A stretch of 64,000 nucleotides of DNA from Pseudopyrenochaeta lycopersici (lineage: Eukaryota; Ascomycota; Dothideomycetes; Pleosporales; Pseudopyrenochaetaceae). Of this stretch, positions 20,553 through 32,063 are shown one piece after another (the stretch's first letter is position 1; every line of letters begins with the position of its first letter). Made by a program: the position numbers and the translations under genes. The notes under the pieces are model-generated. The model was given only the letters and a program-made list of their open reading frames with translations. It did no database searches and was not told the DNA's origin. The stretch covers positions 620,001-684,000 of the forward strand of contig NHZP01000024.1 of the NCBI GenBank assembly GCA_003313425.1, given 5' to 3'.

Positions 20553-22442
20553 CTACTCCTCGGGGTCCAAGTTCTCATCCACCCCAAACTCCTCCACAAT
20601 CCATGCGCAGAATTTCTCCCACTTACTGACCCACTCTTTTAATCTTTGAGCTCTGACACCTTTACCAAACATGCCGTCCTTTATATCCTGCGTCCATTCT
20701 TTGGCATCGTAGTCGTCAAAACTTGCCCAGCGAACGCTATTCTCTGCAAGGCTTCCCAAACCTTCTAGACCGAGATTCTCCCACCCTTGCAGTGCCTGCC
20801 AGAAATCGTGTGACATACCAGATACGCCCTGACCTAGGATGGTAGGATCGTCATTGCAAAGCGAGCACGGAACGCCACGGGCGAGGAGGGCGGGGAGTGG
20901 ATGCGACATTATGCTCCCACAAAGGCGAAGTACCTCGTTTGAGACCGGACAGCTCTCGACCAAAATTCTCTTCTCCTTGACCATATCAATTAACAATGGA
21001 TGCTTGTACAGACTGAATCCATGACCTATCCGCCGTGTACCGAGAATAATGGCGTCAAAGAGGTTCTCGTCAACAGAGTCGCCATCCCCGAGTGTTTCGC
21101 CCGCATGAAAAAAGAACGGTATGTCGACGCCTTCTTCCGCGCACTTCTTACGGAACCAAAAAAGTTCTGGGGCGAGATCAGCGAGTGGACGCCCAAGATC
21201 TTCTTGCCCGACTACGTCGTAGCCGGCGATTATTTCAGGAAATTCGAGTTTCATTTCAATGCACTGTTTCATGCCTAGTAGTACATGGTCAGTACCCGTT
21301 GAAAATCTTGGTATCCTAAACAATGAAGCGGAGAAGGTCAATAGCTTACTCTCAATGATCTGTTTCTTGCCAAACTGCCGAATCGTCGTCCAAATCATCC
21401 TCGCACCCCAAAAGTCCTTTCCTTCCTTACTCTTTTTGAAATTCTCAATCTCTTCCGCCATATGTTCCAGCATGTTGAACCAATCTGCATCCCAATCGTC
21501 CTTGCCCGCACTTCGATAGGGCGTGTAAAAGGCCGAGCGCATATCCACGTAGAACACGCCATCATCCAGCAACTGCTTGCACATTCTCCGAATAAACTTG
21601 CGGAATATGGGCTCGTAGTACATCAAGGAACCAAGAATAGGAAAACAGGACATGAATTTGCGCCACACTTCGTTGGGACCTTCGTGGTGGGAGAGGTGCT
21701 CTGAGGCGGTGATAGTGACGCGAGACCTGATCCACTCTATGAACAATTTCTTCCCACCCCCAGGAAAGCTTCCGGCTGCTACGTTGACAGGTACTGGTGT
21801 GTTAGCGACGTAAGACTCGTCCCAGATTACCATGTCGTCCTTAGCGGTTTTCGAAAAAGTGAACGAGAAGCCCGTCTTTCGCCTCGTATGGTCGTCTGTG
21901 ATGGGCCCATCAGCGGTGACACAGACACCTTCGGTATTGAAAGCTTCTTCGAGGGCCCAGTCAAGGTCAATCATGGCTTCTAGATGACAATGCAGCAAGG
22001 CTCCTTTCGGCATCTTCTTCACAATCTGCCATAGCCGGCTTTTCTCCATGCGATCCTTGGCGAGCGAGAACATCATACCCGGATAAACATCAACATGCTT
22101 TGTGAGTAAGCTGTCCTCATAGTCCTTTGTCCATAAGGTTTGCTGTTCTTCAAATCGTATTTGGGACACTATAGCGGACGCTTCTTGTGCCATTGGAGAG
22201 AGGTTTTGCCGGAACAGGTAGTCTGGAGGTTGGTTAGACCATACTATTGTTCTTTGGAAGACCTTGATGATTATTCACGGACCACTTCGTTGTCTTTTTT
22301 CTTGCTGGACCAATGCATCTCTGCCTTGCAAGTACTTTTGAATGAATGGGTCGCTAAGGCTAGGGACCCCTTCGGCTTGCTCCCAGTCCTCTTCCTTTGC
22401 AGATTCGATTGCCGCCATTTTGAATGCTTGAATGGTGGACAT
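20553..22442 (-). CDS. Adenosine deaminase, ADGF/ADA2 (CECR1)-type
   Basis: Predicted to deaminate adenosine-like nucleosides using zinc. Exon 1 is 22442-22283 (MSTIQAFKMAAIESAKEEDW to QQEKRQRS), exon 2 is 22222-21350 and exon 3 is 21274-20553, about 584 residues. The first intron (22223-22282) has donor GTCCGT, branch site TCTAAC and acceptor CTCCAG. The second (21275-21349) has donor GTAAGC and acceptor ACTAG; it is 75 nt and stop-free, so a single-exon reading would wrongly insert 25 residues. Active-site landmarks are GALLHCHLEAMID (zinc His-x-His), FFFHAGETLGDGD, RRIGHGFSL, VESCPVSNEVL and CNDDPTILG (zinc Asp). These fit the ADGF branch rather than classical short adenosine deaminase. 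No signal peptide is visible, so the protein is probably intracellular, unlike animal ADA2. The start at 22442 is the first ATG of the exon 1 frame; a second in-frame ATG lies eight codons in. Confidence 0.85.
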
Positions 22443-23189
22443 AAAGAAAGAGACACTCGGTTGAAAAAATTAGAATTTACAATAGTTTAGGCAGCGAGGT
22501 AGATATCGGGGCCTTCCGCGACTTCCTTCCTCAAAGACACTAGTTACTGCTGACATAACACACTACCAAGGCCTTTCCGAATGCGACACACCTCGGCGTC
22601 CTTTAACAAGTTCAGCGCCACGAAGATAAGTCAGCGTAAGTTTCTCAATGTCTCTGACTTCCAAAATGTTCTTAAGGCCATAATCTAGACGAGCGGCTCG
22701 GCTTATATGCGTCGCCCTTCGTCACGTCTCAATGCGATATCACGCGCTTATCGATTGCTTAGCGTGTTCGTGCTTCGCGGGGCCGCAGACCCTGGCGAGT
22801 GACGCTGCACGGCCGCCTGCTGCGAGCGCATCACACATCATCTGCCTTCATAATGACCTAACGCACCGCCCTATTCACCCTATTTCTCTCTCGTGACTAC
22901 CTGAAGTCGCTGGTTGAGTTGGTAACCGCCACAAGGGATCCTTATCCTGTATCTCAAACGCTCAACCATCCTCTCGACTGCTGTTCACCGAGCTGCTGCG
23001 TCCCCAGGAACTGGGCTAGGCAGTTTACATAGTTCTATTGAAACAGTATAAGGCGCTTTGCGCTCTACTCTAGTTTCTGAAACCACTTGACTAGGCACTG
23101 CATTCCTCATGGAGCCTTTTGCGCCGCAGCGGTAGGTGCTTGACTAGCCTACTCTCGACGAATCGCCATTTGCCAGCTATTGAACCACC
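22443..23189. promoter_or_regulatory. Divergent promoter region between the deaminase and ATG2
   Basis: A 0.75-kb spacer between two start codons pointing apart. It holds a GC-richer stretch around 22700-22860, and I see no TATA box at a useful distance. No gene seen. Confidence 0.4.
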
Positions 23190-26100
23190 ATGGCGTTCTT
23201 CTCTGGACTGTCGAGCTCTATTGGCAAAAAGCTTCTTCTCTACGGGCTACGCCATATTGATATACTCGACAAGGATCCTTCCGACTTCGTGAGTGTTGAT
23301 GTAGGAAAGCGCACGACTCTCGAGGTCCGAGATGTTGGCCTACATATTAAGGTGCGTCTGAGGATGTGCATTCTCCAGAAGCAGGATATGCTGATATAGT
23401 TCACAGAAACTAGTTGCGCTACTACACCTCAAGCTACCTCCCGAAATACACCTCTCGAAGGCTCATGCCTCTCTCCTCCGGGTCACCTTCGTCCTCGACT
23501 TCGGCGTCCCGCAAATAACGATAGAAATAGACGGCATACAGGTCCATGCTAGGCTATTAGAGGATGCGGAAGAGCATATAACGCCACAATCCGGTCAACG
23601 AGTAACACCACACATTCGTCCATCCCCACCTCGCAGACCGCCGTCTTCGACCACCCTACGAGACAACTTGAGCGACACATCCTCGAACGATGACGAACAT
23701 GTACCAACTGTGGATGAGCTAGCCAACTCATTTATACGAGAAGAACCTGTTGAGGAGCTGCGAGAGTTGGAGCAAGAGCTAGAATCCCAATCAGCATACA
23801 TGCAAGAGTCGATTGCATCAAGCGATGACGGAGATGATGAGAGTTCGGCAGGTATGGGCGCTCCTCTAGCGCTTCCAGCATACTTGCGGAATATTCTTAA
23901 TACTGCATTGGATCGACTCAGTATTGTGATAAACAATGTGGATGTCGAGGTAGAGGATCAAACTCCCAGTGAACCATCGAACAATACGGAGACAAGTGGA
24001 GGAACAAATGGAGGCTCACCCGTGAGCTTGAACTTCCATATCGATCGCTTAGCGATTGATTCGACAACTAGCCAAAATGCACGCGCCGACATCGGTTCTA
24101 CAAGGTCTCAAGACTCCGCTTCGACCCTAGGAAAGCGGAGGATGCGTGTGGAAAATATCTGCGCCAGATTAATATCAGATGCCGAGAATTTCGTTTCCAT
24201 GTCGAGAATCTCGCGATCTTCCTCCCCGGCAACCACCCGATCCGAAGTTTCCATGAGCCAGAAAGCACCAAGCGAGCCATCGGCTAGTCGCATCTCAGTG
24301 CATTCAGAACCAGAAGCAGACGTAGGCTTAGAAGAAGATACAGGGCCTGTTGACTTGTCTTCTTCAATTTCTCCATCTGCACAAGCATCGATAGCGAGCC
24401 TACGTGAACAGAATAGAACTCCGGTTGCGACATCCTCTCCAGAGCAATCTCGGCTAGTATCGTCCGTACATACCGTAGATGATGACCGATTCGCTGATGC
24501 TACTTCTGACGATGGGCTGAACGATGATTTTGAAAATGAATCGCCTGCTCAATCTCAACATTCGCTGCCTAGGCGTGAGCTCGGTGGAAGCAGCATTTTG
24601 TATGACGACGAGGGACTACTTGAATATGCTATGCAAAACAGCATGTTCAATTCTCAGTTTGACGATGCGCCTGTTATGCAAGCGTCTACAGGAGATGGCT
24701 GTGTCTTGGACGGTGTTAGTTCAAGCCGTCAAACCCATGTCTCAGAGCCAGCAAGTGATGCGTCTACTTATACTCTACCCACCGTTTCTGCGCTGGGTCG
24801 GTCTTTTCAACCCCCAAGTTTGACGAACTCACTCGCTCAGTCAAGCTTCTCCGAACAGCTTCAGTCTTCAACCGACAATCTAGTCACCGCACGTCAAAAT
24901 GTAGCAGAGGAAGTAGAGAGTTCGATCAGCAGCAGCCATCAGCTTTCCACATCTCAACTATCGCCGAGAGAAGATTTGGCAGAATCGCAGCTCTTCACTC
25001 ATGATGACGCTGAGAGCATGTACATGAGTGCAGTAAGTGGTGCGCAAACTGATTCGACACACCACCAGCACATTCCCGGTGGCTGGGATTCATCTTCTAC
25101 CTCAAGCCGAGATACTGCTTCGGATAGGTCTGGATCAATCCCCGACGCAATGGTCGCTGGTAGCATACTGGCTCCACTTCCGGAAGTCGATGATGGCTGT
25201 GAAACACCGCGTCCTGGTAGCCGTCAAAGCATGGCTTCTTCTCCTCAATTGACACGGTCACAGACCCCCATTGACCACACGACAGTCATTCGAAAGCAAG
25301 CTAAGAGTTTTCTCACGATCGACGTAGTCACTATATGGTTCCCTTTGGGCCTTGACGAAGGACAGGATATCAATCAAGCGAACGAATTTACTGTAGAAGA
25401 TTCTGGCATAGATTTCAAGCCGCCGAACCTGGGCGAAGATTCCATCTTTGCTGAGATGCCGGGGTCTTTTTCCAACTATGCACACTCGTCGTCGCATCGA
25501 CGGAAGCCATCGCTGGAGGAGTCAGTTCGAAGACGCCCCAATACCAAATCTTCTCAAGTTGAACAACCTACGGAGCAACCCAAAAAGGTGTCCTCGCCAT
25601 CGATTTGCGTTGAAGTAGGCTCAGTAGCGGGACATATGGATGTGTCGACTGGTCGAATTATGCTAGGAATGTTCAGACGAGTCACTGAAGCTCTAATCAG
25701 TGAACAAGATGCACAAGAGCAGGGTCCAGCGACGGAAGAGGCACTAAAAGATGTCGACAACAGTCTTGATTTGTCAATTAAGCACGTGGGTATAGCATGG
25801 TTGGAGAATATATTGGCTGAATCACTTCTGGAAGGACAGTTTACAAGTCGTGCGCTCGAACTGAACCCAGCCGGAGCTATATTAAGGCTGAACCTCTCGG
25901 CGGTCCATCTCACCAGCCAAAATCGTATGCAAGGGTCGCGGGCAAAGCTCCAGATCGGTAGCTTTGTGCTCACTTCTCTTAATCAAGAAGTTATCGCCTT
26001 CCGAAGCTCTCGACCTCGATCTAAACGGTCGATCAGCACTCTATCAGAACAGCTGGCCAACGATGTTGAGATTGACTACGAGCAAGCAAAGGACAAACGC

Positions 26101-29100
26101 ATTACAATCGTCACACGCCCCGTTAAAGTCGTGTTTGACGTACAGCAGCTCGACGAAGCGCTTAGTTCATATGGTGGTTTTAGTGGAGTGTTAGAGCTCA
26201 GCAGTTCTATTAGCTCCACAAACACTGTGCAGAGCCCAGTCATATCCCCTATGCGGCCGAGACCTCGTGGAGTACATTTTGGCGATAGCTTGCCACCCCC
26301 TACCAAGACGCCTGGGCCATCGGCCAGTATGCCAAAGATACAGATTCAATTCGGAGAGGTGTCTTTTGTGCTGAAGGGAAGGGCATGTGCTGTACAATTG
26401 CTAACTACCTCTGTTCGTATTGCTGTAAGAGAGAGCAATGTTCGCTTGAAGGTCTCAGATGTTCAGCTATCTGGGCCTCACATAGACACAGGCCATGCTA
26501 GTGTGCCGCTGTTAGTGGATATCCGGGGTACTACTGTCAATTTCTTGTTTGCGCCTGAAGAAACCGATTTGGCGAGGCTCATCTCCATGATTACTCCTTC
26601 AAAGGATCCTTATGAGAACAACGACGACATATTGATAGACACACTACTTCGCCAGAGACGGAAAGGCTCTGTTCTTCGGGTTGAAGTTAGTGAGGTCGGT
26701 ATTCGAGTGTCTGATCTCCAGCAAATGGCAACCTTTGAAGCTCTGGGGGCGGAATTGGCCCGGCTTTCGAAAGTCACAAAGTATCTTCCAGATGATGATC
26801 GCCCGGGTCTGCTCACTCTTGCATCAGTGCAAAAATTCGATGCGGGTCTTGTTGTAAACGAGAAACTTGGTGACATAACAATCTCTATGCAAGACGCGTC
26901 TGTGGCACACGTCGGCGTTCCTGCTTTGTTAGCCGCAGAACTTGGAAAGTTCGCTGTTTACCGGGATGACGAGATTCTTGTCCACGAAGTTGTCAAACTA
27001 CGAACCCAAGACCAGCTCCCAGCTGTCATGATCAGAATGGTTGGTGATGAGATGGAGCCAATAGTGAAAGCAAAGCTCTTCAATCTGTGCGCCGAGTATC
27101 GGGTTTCTACAATAATGGCAGCGCTCGGGATTTCAGAGGATGGTACCGCTGATGAGATTGCTTTAGGCATTGCCTCCAGCGTCGCTACCATTACGGGAGC
27201 ATCATCGCCCAAGACATTAAGCAGGCAGCCTTCACAGCTGGATTCTCCCTTAGCATCTACCGCCAAGCCGTTACAAATCGATCTTCTTTTACGAAATTGT
27301 GCAGTCGGGCTGAACCCACGAAAAATATCATCGAAAGGCCTTTTTGTCCTCACGGAAGCACATATCGCCGGCAAGCAGGTGAAAAGCGATTATTCAATCA
27401 CAGTAGAGCTCCGTAAAGCCTCTATGCATGCTATCGATGACGTAGCCCGTCTTGAAGAGGAGCGTGAACCCACTCCGCTAGCTACCGCGGCAGTCACTAA
27501 TCGCCACCTTCACGAACTGAGCGAGTCAGGTTACGTTTCCCTGAGCTCAATATCGGCTGCCAAGGTGTATGTCAGTATAGCCGGAGATGGCAAAGACAAG
27601 CCTCAGCTGGTTGATGTAGAGTTCAAGAACGAGCTCTTTGTACTTGAATCTTGCGCGGACTCGACGCAGACCCTGATCGCGGTCCTAAATGGCCTTCAAC
27701 CACCCATTCCCCCGTCCACGGATGAGAAGTACCGGACAGTGGTGCCGCTACAGGAGATGATGGAGTCTTTCACTGGTGATGCAATTGCTGCTTCTACAGA
27801 AGCTGAGGATGATGATTTTATGAGCAATGCTGACCTCGTGGACGATGAGGTGCCAACAAATCTTGAATTCGTGGGCAGCTTCTATAACTCACAATCTCTA
27901 CCTACCGATGAAGAGCTGGGAGATAGTCTGTTAGGCGAGGACGACCTCGGCGCTCTAGCAACGCCCCCTATCACTCGACATCGGGGTGATCGAGCGCTTC
28001 TAGAGAGCTTCCAAGAGAAGTACGAGGTTGAGGAAGGCGAGGACAGTTTTGACTTCAGTGAGAACTACTTCAAGGACTCAGACTCAGACCAGAAGGGTAA
28101 AGCTCGAAAATGGGACTCCACCAAGAATCAGTACCATCTCTCGAACGAGTTCAAAGCCCCAGACGCACCACTCAAGGTTCGTGTTCGCGATGTGAACATC
28201 ATTTGGAATCTTTATGATGGCTATGATTGGCCACGAACGCGAAATATCATCTCACAAGCTGTTGATGATGTTGAAGCTCGCGCCGAGGAGCGAAGACAAA
28301 AGGCCAGGGACGAAGATGAAGATGATGACTTTGTCGAAGAGGACTTCTTATTCAATTCGGTCTGGATTGGTGTACCCGTCAAGGACGAAAAAGGTGCTCT
28401 AGCTCGTCGCATCAACCACGATATTGATGATCTTGCCAGTGAAACAGGTAGCTATGCGGCTTCGACTGCCACTCGATCTACGGGCGCAACTGCTCGCCCA
28501 CGAAGCGCAACGAAATCTAGGCGTCGCCTCAAACTTGAACGTAGCAAGCACAAGAAGATTGCATTTTCTTTGATGGGTGTTGCGGTCGATCTCATTGTCT
28601 TCCCACCTAACACCGGCGAGAGTATCAATTCTATCGATGTTCGTGTTCAGGATCTCGAAGTCTTCGATCACGTACCCACGTCAACATGGAAGAAGTTCGT
28701 CACCTGTCAGATTGCACCAAGCGAGCGCGAGATCGGCCGGCCAATGTTGAATCTTGAACTCGTGACGGTCAAGCCAGTCACTGACTTGGCTGCTTCCGAG
28801 TTGGTTATTAAAGTAAGGTAACCCGGATTCTATTCTTTCAATACATACTAATATATGTTCAGGTCACCGTACTTCCTCTTCGCTTACATGTTGATCAAGA
28901 TGCACTCGACTTCATTACACGCTTTTTCGAGTTCAAGGATGACACCGTACAGGGAACTGCATCCGCAGCTGAACAACCCTTTATTCAGCGCCTAGAGGTC
29001 AAAGCAGTAGCTCTTAAACTTGACTACAAGCCTAAGCGTGTCGACTATCGCGGCCTTCGCTCCGGTCACACGACAGAGTTTATGAATTTCCTCATTCTTG

Positions 29101-29886
29101 ATGGCTCTGACATCGTCCTTCGACACGCCATCGTGTACGGCATCACCTCATTTGACAAACTTCACAAGACTTTAAACGATGTTTGGATGCCAGACGTACA
29201 ACGTAATCAGCTACCAGGCGTTCTCTCTGGTCTTGCGGCTGTGCGTCCCATCGTCAACGTAGGCTCCGGTATCCGAGATCTCGTTGTTGTGCCTATGCGC
29301 GAGTACAAAAAAGATGGCCGCATTGTTCGTAGCTTGCAAAAGGGTGTCTATGCTTTCGCGAAGAACACTACATCGGAAGTCGCTCGTTTGGGGGCCAAGG
29401 TTGCAATTGGCACCCAGAATCTCCTTGAAGGGGCAGAGGTATTCCTCAACCCTCAAGCGGCACCCCAGTCTCGTAATGCGTACCATGATTGGGATGGCGA
29501 AGACCCCAGTTCCGACTCAGAAGAACCACGCGCGGTCTCGCACTATGCCAATCAACCAATCGGTGTAAGGGCCGGTTTGCGCTCCGCTGCTCGACATCTA
29601 GAGCGCGATCTACTTACAGCACGGGACGCGGTCATAGCAATACCTGCGGAGGTCATGGAAGAAGGTAGTGGTGTGGGTATGGCGAAGGCACTTGCAAGAC
29701 ATGCCCCCACGATTATTCTGAGGCCGGCACTTGGTGCTACAAAGGCTTTGAGTAATGCCCTTATGGGTGTGGGTAACGCGCTTGATGATGGAAGTAGGCG
29801 GAAGATTGAAGATGTGAGTACCACGAACATAATTAATTGTCTATGGGCTGTAATTAACGAATCAACAGAAATACAAATCGTACTAA
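23190..29886 (+). CDS. ATG2: Autophagy-related lipid-transfer protein Atg2
   Basis: Atg2 is a rod-shaped lipid-transfer protein that bridges the endoplasmic reticulum and the growing phagophore. Four exons join in frame: 23190-23351, 23407-28812, 28863-29813 and 29869-29886, giving about 2178 residues, usual for filamentous fungi. Introns are 55, 50 and 55 nt (donors GTGCGT, GTAAGG, GTGAGT). The N-terminus ([19 protein letters not shown], then [19 protein letters not shown]) is the chorein-type lipid entry domain. A long acidic, Ser-rich segment lies between about residues 85 and 620, where Atg2 proteins vary. The CAD region is marked by [20 protein letters not shown], followed by an acidic stretch. 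The C-terminal domain shows [40 protein letters not shown] and [20 protein letters not shown], the most conserved part of the family. The last exon adds only KYKSY. The gene is divergent from the deaminase. I am confident of the family; small exon borders are by eye. Confidence 0.93.
23352..23406 (+). other. ATG2 intron 1
   Basis: 55 nt, donor GTGCGT, acceptor TTCACAG, phase 0. It joins DVGLHIK to [19 protein letters not shown]. Confidence 0.8.
28813..28862 (+). other. ATG2 intron 2
   Basis: 50 nt, donor GTAAGG, branch site ATACTAAT, acceptor GTTCAG, phase 0. It joins SELVIK to [17 protein letters not shown]. Confidence 0.85.
29814..29868 (+). other. ATG2 intron 3
   Basis: 55 nt, donor GTGAGT, acceptor TCAACAG, phase 0. 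It leaves a five-codon terminal exon (KYKSY). Confidence 0.75.
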
Positions 29887-30855
29887 ATGACACTATCGAC
29901 AAGAAGGCGGTCCTCATCCTTCAGACGTGGAGAGCGTGTGGTTTCTCCAAGAACCTTCTGTAACTTTTATTTCACGGCTATTGCCGAATTTCTTTGGTCT
30001 GGTAGACTGATTGCATAGCGATGGAGAAGTACAGGATGGTTGGCGTCGCATCTTCGCTCTTTTTACACACATAGTTTCTTAGCATCTGGTATTGGCGTTG
30101 TCACAAATTCGTGTTTGGGGTGGCGATACCCGATGAGAGCAAATCAATATTTGTATGAAGAAGAAGAATGCATTCATTATCGGACTATTGGAGATACAAA
30201 CCGTAGTGCAGAATGTCGCTGCTCATCGTGACTCTCTTCTTTCCGCACTCACTCTAGAGCCAGTCCTTCAGTTGACCACACGATGATCTACGATGTGAAT
30301 GGCAACAGCTTGTTTTTTTCTCACTTCTGGGAAGCGATAAAACTCATAACCTGAGTATAATTGCAATTGCCGGAGCCAGATCCCACGGCTCCGGTTTGTG
30401 TTTAATCGTTGATGATGTACTCGCCACCTAGGCTGGTTTCCATCTGATCGAAGAACAAACAGCATTGATTCTGCATCCCCGCACTTATCAAATACGAGAT
30501 GAGACGAAATGGATTTCCCGGGGACAAGACATGTTCTAGCTCTTTAAGTTTGGCAGCGAAGAATCTGAAAGAACCAAGGTGTTGTCGGGTGCATTGGTCG
30601 AGAGATGTATAAATTTTGTGCATTCCTTCATAAGTATCGGGTGGTCAAATGGAGTCTCTAATACCCTTAGCTGTTTATAGAAGCGTTCACCCTGCAATCT
30701 TTATCATGCCTCAAAACGCAGCCTCAGCCCAAGTAGAAGGATCCAAAACTTTGTACATTTTCCGCATCACCTTTTTTCCAAACCCCGGTCTAATCCATCT
30801 CGTTAGCATTATTCGCACACCATATCCCAAGGCATGCCCCTCGCAGTTTGCGGAC
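29887..30855. other. Intergenic, no gene seen
   Basis: Convergent 3' spacer between ATG2 and the Asn/Gln/Tyr-rich gene. Open frames here are short and lack domains. Confidence 0.5.
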
Positions 30856-31359
30856 TTACTTTTTGTTCCGCTTCGTCTGCTGTTTCTCTGCTTCCACCGG
30901 CTCTGTCTCCTTGTCCTCTGCTTTTGTGGGCAGATTCGGGTCCGGCTTTGAGTGTTCGGCAATGGGATGACGATCTGCGTAGGTTGTGGGCGGAGGACTA
31001 GGATCTAGGCTATGTTGTGCTGCACCACTTAGGAGCCGGGAATCGTAGGTTTCGTTTGGGGCCTGGCTAGGGCTGTTGGGCGAAATCGGGTGGTAATTTG
31101 AGTTTGGGTAGTAAGTTTGATTTGCTTTGTGGTTCTGATTGGGTTCGTAGGTCTGATTGGCGTTGCGATTCCGATGCTCGTTGTAGGTCTGATCGCAATT
31201 ATAAGTAAAATTAGGATCTCCATTCCTATCACGACCATTTGAATTTATAACTCCAGACACATCCCAATCGTCTTGCCGCTGCTGATTTTGCTGCTGCGGT
31301 GCAGGAGGCTGCTTTCCCGGGGTGAACTTATTGACAGTTTTCAAATCCGTGAAGCCCAT
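30856..31359 (-). CDS. Small Asn/Gln/Tyr/Pro-rich low-complexity protein (hypothetical)
   Basis: A 167-residue frame starting at the ATG at 31359 (MGFTDLKTVNKFTPGKQPP); an in-frame ATG lies 60 nt upstream but adds an unlikely segment. The N-terminus looks conserved in style. The middle is rich in Asn, Gln and Tyr, with repeated NQTY and NQ motifs (RNANQTYEPNQNHKANQTYY), then a Pro/Ser stretch and a Lys-rich end (KQQTKRNKK). Such a composition suggests a disordered or prion-like protein. No domain is recognised and I cannot exclude a chance frame, though the biased composition over its full length and clear ends favour a gene. Confidence 0.5.
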   Translation of the reverse strand: MGFTDLKTVNKFTPGKQPPAPQQQNQQRQDDWDVSGVINSNGRDRNGDPNFTYNCDQTYNEHRNRNANQTYEPNQNHKANQTYYPNSNYHPISPNSPSQAPNETYDSRLLSGAAQHSLDPSPPPTTYADRHPIAEHSKPDPNLPTKAEDKETEPVEAEKQQTKRNKK

Positions 31360-32063
31360 TCTCGCTGAAAAATATTTGCGGCTGCAGTTTACCCAAATCG
31401 AGGTGTATGATATATTCACAGCAATAGGAAACTACAGCAATAAAGAAGAGAATGTACCACATCTCCTCTCCCGCCCTCCAGAGTTGAATATGGGGCTGTG
31501 CTTTACCATGCGCTCAACCCCGCGTGGCAATCTCACTTCTACCCAAGGTCTGAATCCTTCATGCGTGCCTGATTGGTCTGTCAATCATCCGCTCGGTTGT
31601 CCTAATTGATTGGGGCAAGAATGTGGTGTCTGGTAATCTAGAGTGTGGCTGAGCGCGGCTGAGTGCGGCTGAGTGCAGTTTGGCGTGAGTTGGTGAGCGA
31701 TGGCCGTCGGTTACGCAGCACCGTAATCCGACATTATTGGGTTTATGCTTGCAGATTTTAGGGGGGGTTTTTTTTTTAAATCCTGGAGTTTTTTTCATGG
31801 TTCTACTTTACTCTGCACTACTAGATCGAGTGCCCATCCTACCGCAGAAGCTGCCCTATCCCTACAGAGCTGCAAAAGAAGGTAAAACGAAACGCTCTCC
31901 ACTTTCATAATATGCAATAACATATGCAATTCTTTCATAACCATATTACCGTATGTCTATATGTGTCCTCGTAATCACAGTGCTTGACACACTTCATGTT
32001 CGTTACCTTTCCCATGTGCTCTGGGGTATCCAGAGGTCGAATCGATTCGTTCGGCGCCGAGCC
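31360..32063. other. Intergenic, with a 10-bp tandem repeat and a G/T homopolymer run
   Basis: Between the small low-complexity gene (its upstream side) and the 3' end of the Clr2-like gene. It contains four 10-bp units at 31641-31680 and a G-run/T-run/A-run near 31762-31780. No supported gene. Confidence 0.5.
31641..31680. repeat. 10-bp minisatellite, four units
   Basis: Units in order are GAGTGTGGCT, GAGCGCGGCT, GAGTGCGGCT and GAGTGCAGTT. The core GGCTGAG is shared with the 17-nt inverted repeat at 12319, which may be coincidence. Confidence 0.7.
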
